From assembly GCA_038207265.1 (NCBI GenBank), contig JBBQZZ010000008.1, forward strand, positions 1 to 64,000: a stretch of DNA of 64,000 nucleotides, in the 5' to 3' direction. The position numbers and the translations under genes were made by a program. Below the pieces are notes generated by a model that was given only the letters and a program-made list of their open reading frames with translations, was not told where the DNA came from and did not search any database. The stretch's first letter is position 1; every line of letters begins with the position of its first letter. This document shows, in pieces, positions 60,384-64,000 of the stretch. This DNA comes from JACMLD01 sp038207265. Its GTDB lineage: Bacteria; Bacteroidota; Bacteroidia; Chitinophagales; Chitinophagaceae.

Positions 60384-61673
60384 ATGAAAAAGCTAACTTA
60401 TACAGCGGGTATTTTGGTGATGGTTTTAAACTTACAGGCACAGGTAACCGCATATGCTGAATTGAAAGGATTGATAAATCAGTCGTTTACTTATTTTCCA
60501 AAAGTAAAGGAAGTTGAAAATACAGTAGCGACTGCCAAACAGCGCCTTGAAATCGCAGGCAATAACCTGCCGGTGGTAGATGCCAATGCCAGTTATAATT
60601 TTGTAGAGCCAAAAATTACATTGCCTCTGCAGGTCAATGGCAAAACGGAAGATTTTCAATTTGCACCGGTACATAATCTCAATGCCAACGTGGGCGGAAA
60701 TTATACACTTTTTGATTTTGGCCGGTTAAAAGCAAATATTGCAAAATCCAAAGACGATATAAAGTATGCGGAGCACAGTGTTGAAAACGTGAAAAGTCAG
60801 CTTGCTAACCAGGTCGCTAATATTTATTATAACATCATTTACTTTCAAAAGGGCATAGCAATTCAGGATAGTGTTATCAGCTACCTAACTGAAAACAAAC
60901 AAGTGGTTGAAAGTAAATTGAAAAATGGCGATGCAATCAAACTGGATCTGCTGAGTATTGAGTCACAGATCAGCGCTGAACAAAACAGGAAAATAGATCT
61001 GCAAAACTATCTGCAAAAACAGATAAACCTGCTTGTATATACCACGGGAAACAATACCGCCAATGGCATGAGTTTTGATTTTGATGTTCCCTTAAAAACC
61101 ATCAATGATGCATTGGGTGACGCGCAGATCAATAACACTGATTTTTTATTGGCCAACGATAAAGTACAGCAGGCAAAGAATGATATAGCCATTGCCCGGT
61201 TGGGTACCAAACCCAGTATTAATATAGGCGCTAACGCGGGTTATAAAAATGGATATGTGCCCAAAGTAAATGAATTGAAATTTAATTATGCCGCAGGTAT
61301 TTCCTTCAAATTGCCGATATACGATGGAAACAGAACAAAGCAACAGGTTAAACTTTCAGCATCAATTTTGAATCAGAATAAACTTGCCATTGAAACATTG
61401 AACAGCAGCTATAAGCGGGATTTACAGCAGGCGTTGATAGATATTCAATCCAATTTAGAAAGGATCAATAATACAAAAGGCCAGATTGAACAGGCAAAGG
61501 CTGCTGAATTGCTTGCTTCAAGCCGTTTTAAAAATGGTGTTGGTACCAACCTGGAGATCACCAATGCCAGTACCAATGTACAAAGGGCTGCGTTCAGCAG
61601 GCTGCAATACGAATACCAGTTGTGCCTTGCAAAAGTAGAATTGGCAAAATTGCTGGGATACAAATATTGGTAA
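60384..61673 (+). CDS. TolC family outer-membrane efflux protein
   Basis: 429 residues with a signal peptide (ending near LQAQ, residue about 20). Two OEP halves with long helices are visible: VKEVENTVATAKQRLEIAGNNLPVVDANASYNF in the first, and LLANDKVQQAKNDIAIARLGTKPSINIGANAGYKNG in the second; between and after them are the amphipathic beta segments YTLFDFGRLKANI and ISFKLPIYDGNRTKQQ. It supplies the outer-membrane duct for the EmrAB-like pump and is the last gene of the operon, closed by a strong terminator. Confidence 0.94.
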   Translation: MKKLTYTAGILVMVLNLQAQVTAYAELKGLINQSFTYFPKVKEVENTVATAKQRLEIAGNNLPVVDANASYNFVEPKITLPLQVNGKTEDFQFAPVHNLNANVGGNYTLFDFGRLKANIAKSKDDIKYAEHSVENVKSQLANQVANIYYNIIYFQKGIAIQDSVISYLTENKQVVESKLKNGDAIKLDLLSIESQISAEQNRKIDLQNYLQKQINLLVYTTGNNTANGMSFDFDVPLKTINDALGDAQINNTDFLLANDKVQQAKNDIAIARLGTKPSINIGANAGYKNGYVPKVNELKFNYAAGISFKLPIYDGNRTKQQVKLSASILNQNKLAIETLNSSYKRDLQQALIDIQSNLERINNTKGQIEQAKAAELLASSRFKNGVGTNLEITNASTNVQRAAFSRLQYEYQLCLAKVELAKLLGYKYW

Positions 61674-61700
61674 CAGCATTGTGAGAAAATAAATGAAACA

Positions 61701-61732
61701 AAAAGCCCTGAATTATTCGTTCAGGGCTTTTT
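61701..61732 (+). terminator. Rho-independent terminator of the efflux operon
   Basis: Perfect 12-bp stem AAAAGCCCTGAA / TTCAGGGCTTTT with a 7-nt loop, then a T-rich tail, 27 nt after the tolC stop codon. Confidence 0.93.
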
Positions 61733-62187
61733 AATTTTTTTTGTACGAGTCTTTACCAACTTTTTCCGGCCATCAATAGGTACAAATTTTAAGTGTGTCG
61801 ATCAATAGGAATTGGATTAAACGGACTGGTTTTAGGATTGTAGGATTCGGTTTACATGATTGATATTGGATTCTTCAAACGGTTGTTCGGGTTATTGGTT
61901 TTTTGGTTTTTTAAAGGATTTGGACTGTGTTTGGTTTTTGAATATCGGATTGTGAATTCATGTATCAATCATTCAACAATACAAACATAAGGGCAAATGG
62001 GTAGCGCTGCAAGCGCATAAACGCCTCTTTTTATTTCTTCGGTAATTACCCGCGAAATCGTAAGTTTACGAGGACTTTCTTTTGAATTAACACACAATAT
62101 ATCCGCACAATTTTTATATATATCCGTTAATAGTTAGTCAAGAACGTTTTATAAATTAGTCATCATTTCACAAAAAATTTTCGCCAG
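61733..62187. other. Long non-coding gap, C-depleted on the + strand
   Basis: 455 nt with no credible gene. In 61801-61980 I count about 16 C against 43 G in 180 bases, with T the most frequent base. Loose repeats of GGATT and TTGGTTTTT words run through it, and several words occur also in the gap at 10081-10380 (GGATTAAACG, TGGTTTTTTAAAG). Later it holds a GCGCT/AGCGC hairpin (62005-62017), the palindrome GGTAATTACC (62041-62050), TCGTAA/TTACGA (62058-62071), and two TATATCCG words before the SDR gene. Confidence 0.6.
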
Positions 62188-63009
62188 ATGAAATTTGAAA
62201 ACAAGAATGTATTTATAACCGGGGCCAGCAGGGGTATAGGTAAAGCGATTGCGATCCGCCTGGCAAAAGAAGGCGCAAATATTGCGTTTGTAGCCAAAAC
62301 TGCTGAACCCAATCCGAAGCTGGAAGGCACAATCTTTTCTGCTGCAGAAGAAATAGACAAAGTAGGTCCGGGTAAAGTGTTGCCATTGCAATCTGATATC
62401 AGATTTGAAGAAAGTATCAATGCTGCTGTGCAATCTGCTGCAGATTCATTTGGCGGGATAGACATATTGGTGAACAATGCCAGCGCAATAGGTCTTACCC
62501 ATACGGAACAGACAGAATGGAAAAGATGGGAGTTGATGCATGGCATTAATGTGAGAGGAACATTTTTTGTAAGCAAGGCCTGTATACCTCATTTAAAAAA
62601 AGCACATAACCCGCATATTCTGAATTTATCTCCGCCATTGAATATGGACCCCAACTGGTTCGCCAATCACCTGGCATATACAATAAGCAAGTATGGAATG
62701 AGTATGGTAGTGCTGGGATTGGCTGCTGAACTTAAAAATGATCGGATAGCAGCCAACGCTTTATGGCCCAGGACAACCATCGCAACTGCCGCTGTTCAGA
62801 ATCTGTTGGGAGGTGATTTCTTAATGCAACGGAGCCGTATACCCGAAATAGTAGCTGATGCAGCTTACTACATTCTTCAGCGACCTTCATATGAATGCAG
62901 TGGTAATTTTTTTATCGACGAAGAAGTGTTGCAGGCAGAAGGCATGACAGATTTTACGCACTATGCAGTTAACCCTCAACATAAACTCATGATGGATCTG
63001 TTTGTCTGA
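62188..63009 (+). CDS. SDR family oxidoreductase, HSDL2-like
   Basis: 273-residue short-chain dehydrogenase. The cofactor motif FITGASRGIGKAIAIRLA, the NNASAIG motif, and the YTISKYGMS (YxxxK) catalytic pair are intact. The segment NLSPPLNMDPNWFANHLAYT with the catalytic Tyr-Lys is specific to the HSDL2-like branch found in bacteria and in human peroxisomes, there fused to an SCP2 domain that is absent here. The substrate is probably a fatty-acyl or steroid-like hydroxy compound. Its end is 48 nt before a DUF5916 remnant. Confidence 0.92.
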   Translation: MKFENKNVFITGASRGIGKAIAIRLAKEGANIAFVAKTAEPNPKLEGTIFSAAEEIDKVGPGKVLPLQSDIRFEESINAAVQSAADSFGGIDILVNNASAIGLTHTEQTEWKRWELMHGINVRGTFFVSKACIPHLKKAHNPHILNLSPPLNMDPNWFANHLAYTISKYGMSMVVLGLAAELKNDRIAANALWPRTTIATAAVQNLLGGDFLMQRSRIPEIVADAAYYILQRPSYECSGNFFIDEEVLQAEGMTDFTHYAVNPQHKLMMDLFV

Positions 63010-63057
63010 ATATCAAGATAATTGGTCTTGGTTTTGCGTTAAATTCTAATCTACTAA

Positions 63058-63339
63058 TACAAAGGAATTCAAACAAATACCAGTTTTCATCAAAACCTTG
63101 ATCAGAATCATAACACATTTAATATAGACCTGGTATACAGCTGGCGTTTTGCACCCGGCAGTGAAATAAATATTGTCTGGAAAAATGCTATTGGTACATT
63201 CGGCAATAATGTAGCTACCAATTATTTTAAAAACTTCAGCAATACGCTGGGAGCTCCGCAGAACAACAGCATTTCATTTAAAGTTCTTTACTTCCTCGAT
63301 TACCTGCAATTGTATAAAAAGAAATATAAGCCTTTATAA
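63058..63339 (+). pseudogene. C-terminal remnant of a DUF5916-type outer-membrane protein
   Basis: An open stretch of 93 codons directly after an in-frame TAA (63055-63057), with no plausible start at its head. It reads like the last strands of a DUF5916 protein: NTFNIDLVYSWRFAPGSEIN, IVWKNAIGTFGN, NNSISFKVLYFLDYLQLYKK, ending at TAA 63337-63339. Complete members have 700-900 residues with an N-terminal carbohydrate-binding-like domain and a barrel; here only the end survives. A recent deletion next to the SDR gene would explain it. Confidence 0.75.
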
Positions 63340-63387
63340 AATGTCCGTTTGGGGAATTGCTTAAATTGTGTGATAAACACAATTAAC

Positions 63388-64000
63388 ATGAGGAAATTCC
63401 TGCTACCGGCAATGCTTGCCTGCATTATTATGTTGCAACCTGTTTTTTCCAGTGGTCAAAAAAAGCCTGTCGCGGTTAATAACGAAATACTTAAGACATC
63501 GGCTATTTCAGATATTCAGTTAAAATATACAGATTATAAAAATACGGCGATGCAAATCTGGGAATTTGCGGAAGTAGGGTATAAGGAAACAAAAAGTTCC
63601 GCCCTGCATCAAAAGAACTTACAGGATAATGGTTTTACCGTTGAAGCAGGTGTAGCGGGTATACCAACAGCATTTGTTGCCACTTATGGATCAGGAAAAC
63701 CCGTAATAGGAATTCTGGCGGAGTATGATGCATTGCCCGGTTTATCACAGGAAGCAATACCCGAAAAAAAATCAATTGCAGGTAAGGATGCGGGTCATGG
63801 TTGTGGTCACCATCTTTTTGGAACGGCGTCAGTGGCTGCAGGAATAGAAATAAAAAAATTGATTGAACAGAAAAAAATTTCAGGAACCATAAAAGTATAT
63901 GGTTGTCCGGCTGAAGAGGGTGGAAGCGGCAAAGTGTACATGGTACGTACAGGTTTGTTCAATGATGTAGATGTGGTGATTCATTGGCACCCCGGTGATG
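63388..64000 (+). CDS. M20 family amidohydrolase, N-terminal part (3' end outside window)
   Basis: Starts at ATG 63388 and runs open to the window edge, 204 full codons. A signal peptide (LPAMLACIIMLQPVFSSGQ) predicts export. The M20 metallopeptidase motifs follow: ILAEYDALPGLSQEA (metal site Asp), DAGHGCGHHLFGTASVAAGIEI with metal-binding His, and KVYGCPAEEGGSGKVYM with the catalytic and metal-binding Glu pair. It resembles the AbgB-like amidohydrolases that remove an amino acid or acyl group from amides. Domain content past residue 204 cannot be seen. Confidence 0.9.
   Translation, partial: MRKFLLPAMLACIIMLQPVFSSGQKKPVAVNNEILKTSAISDIQLKYTDYKNTAMQIWEFAEVGYKETKSSALHQKNLQDNGFTVEAGVAGIPTAFVATYGSGKPVIGILAEYDALPGLSQEAIPEKKSIAGKDAGHGCGHHLFGTASVAAGIEIKKLIEQKKISGTIKVYGCPAEEGGSGKVYMVRTGLFNDVDVVIHWHPGD

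Noticed and set aside
62041..62071. Palindromes GGTAATTACC and TCGTAA/TTACGA upstream of the SDR gene as operators
   Set aside because: Short, with no promoter element placed against them and no regulator adjacent; chance is likely in AT-rich sequence.

Overview
The window reads as chromosomal DNA of a Bacteroidota bacterium, most likely of the Chitinophagales (Chitinophagaceae-like). The signs are a type IX secretion sorting tail, DUF5916-type remains, a coaX / outer-membrane protein / lptC group, and many promoters with the Bacteroidota -7 element TAnnTTTG close to start codons in place of clear Shine-Dalgarno sites. I found no transposase, integrase, CRISPR array, tRNA or rRNA. The genus is inferred and not proven.

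Layout. 1-7053: end of an acyl-CoA dehydrogenase gene, a cell-wall amidase, two small proteins, then the reverse-strand oxidative pentose phosphate set gnd-zwf-pgl. 7254-10947: dodecin, a Tet-type MFS pump, two RRM RNA-binding proteins with related long leaders, a 0.7 kb G/T-skewed gap with a degenerate 24-nt repeat, and a YccF membrane protein. 10944-15178: small dihaem cytochrome c, S9 peptidase, AhpD-like protein, and the beta subunit of 2-oxoglutarate:ferredoxin oxidoreductase without its alpha partner. 15333-21335: a planctomycete-type trio (DUF1549/DUF1553 with cytochrome motifs, Tat-exported DUF1501, and a membrane cytochrome with LRR, chitobiase-C-like and discoidin-like parts). A 0.6 kb non-coding gap with stacked hairpins follows.

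21956-24866: cupin/JmjC-like protein, Sua5-type tRNA modification enzyme, GNAT acetyltransferase, RNase HII. 24931-33311: the most coherent functional block. It holds a TauE/SafE permease, a two-gene YeeE/YedE sulfur transporter, a TsdA-like cytochrome, a nucleoside deoxyribosyltransferase-like protein, two DsrE-like proteins (one Tat-exported), cytochrome bd oxidase cydAB and haem A synthase. I read it as an inorganic-sulfur handling and terminal-oxidase locus. 33376-42167: membrane-anchored patatin, lipid kinase, T9SS cargo, FabH-like synthase, alpha/beta hydrolase, HGSNAT-like acyltransferase. 42414-47935: TypA, a PepSY-like secreted protein, a tiny membrane protein and a large zinc metalloprotease.

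47964-52386: glycan group (two GT2, one GT9, one methyltransferase) with meaB embedded. 52521-55862: LON-domain protein, coaX, outer-membrane protein, lptC. 55960-61673: aldo/keto reductase, then a four-gene tetR-HlyD-EmrB-TolC efflux operon with a perfect 38-bp palindrome over its promoter. 62188-64000: HSDL2-like SDR, the C-terminal remnant of a DUF5916 gene, and the start of an M20 amidohydrolase cut by the window edge.
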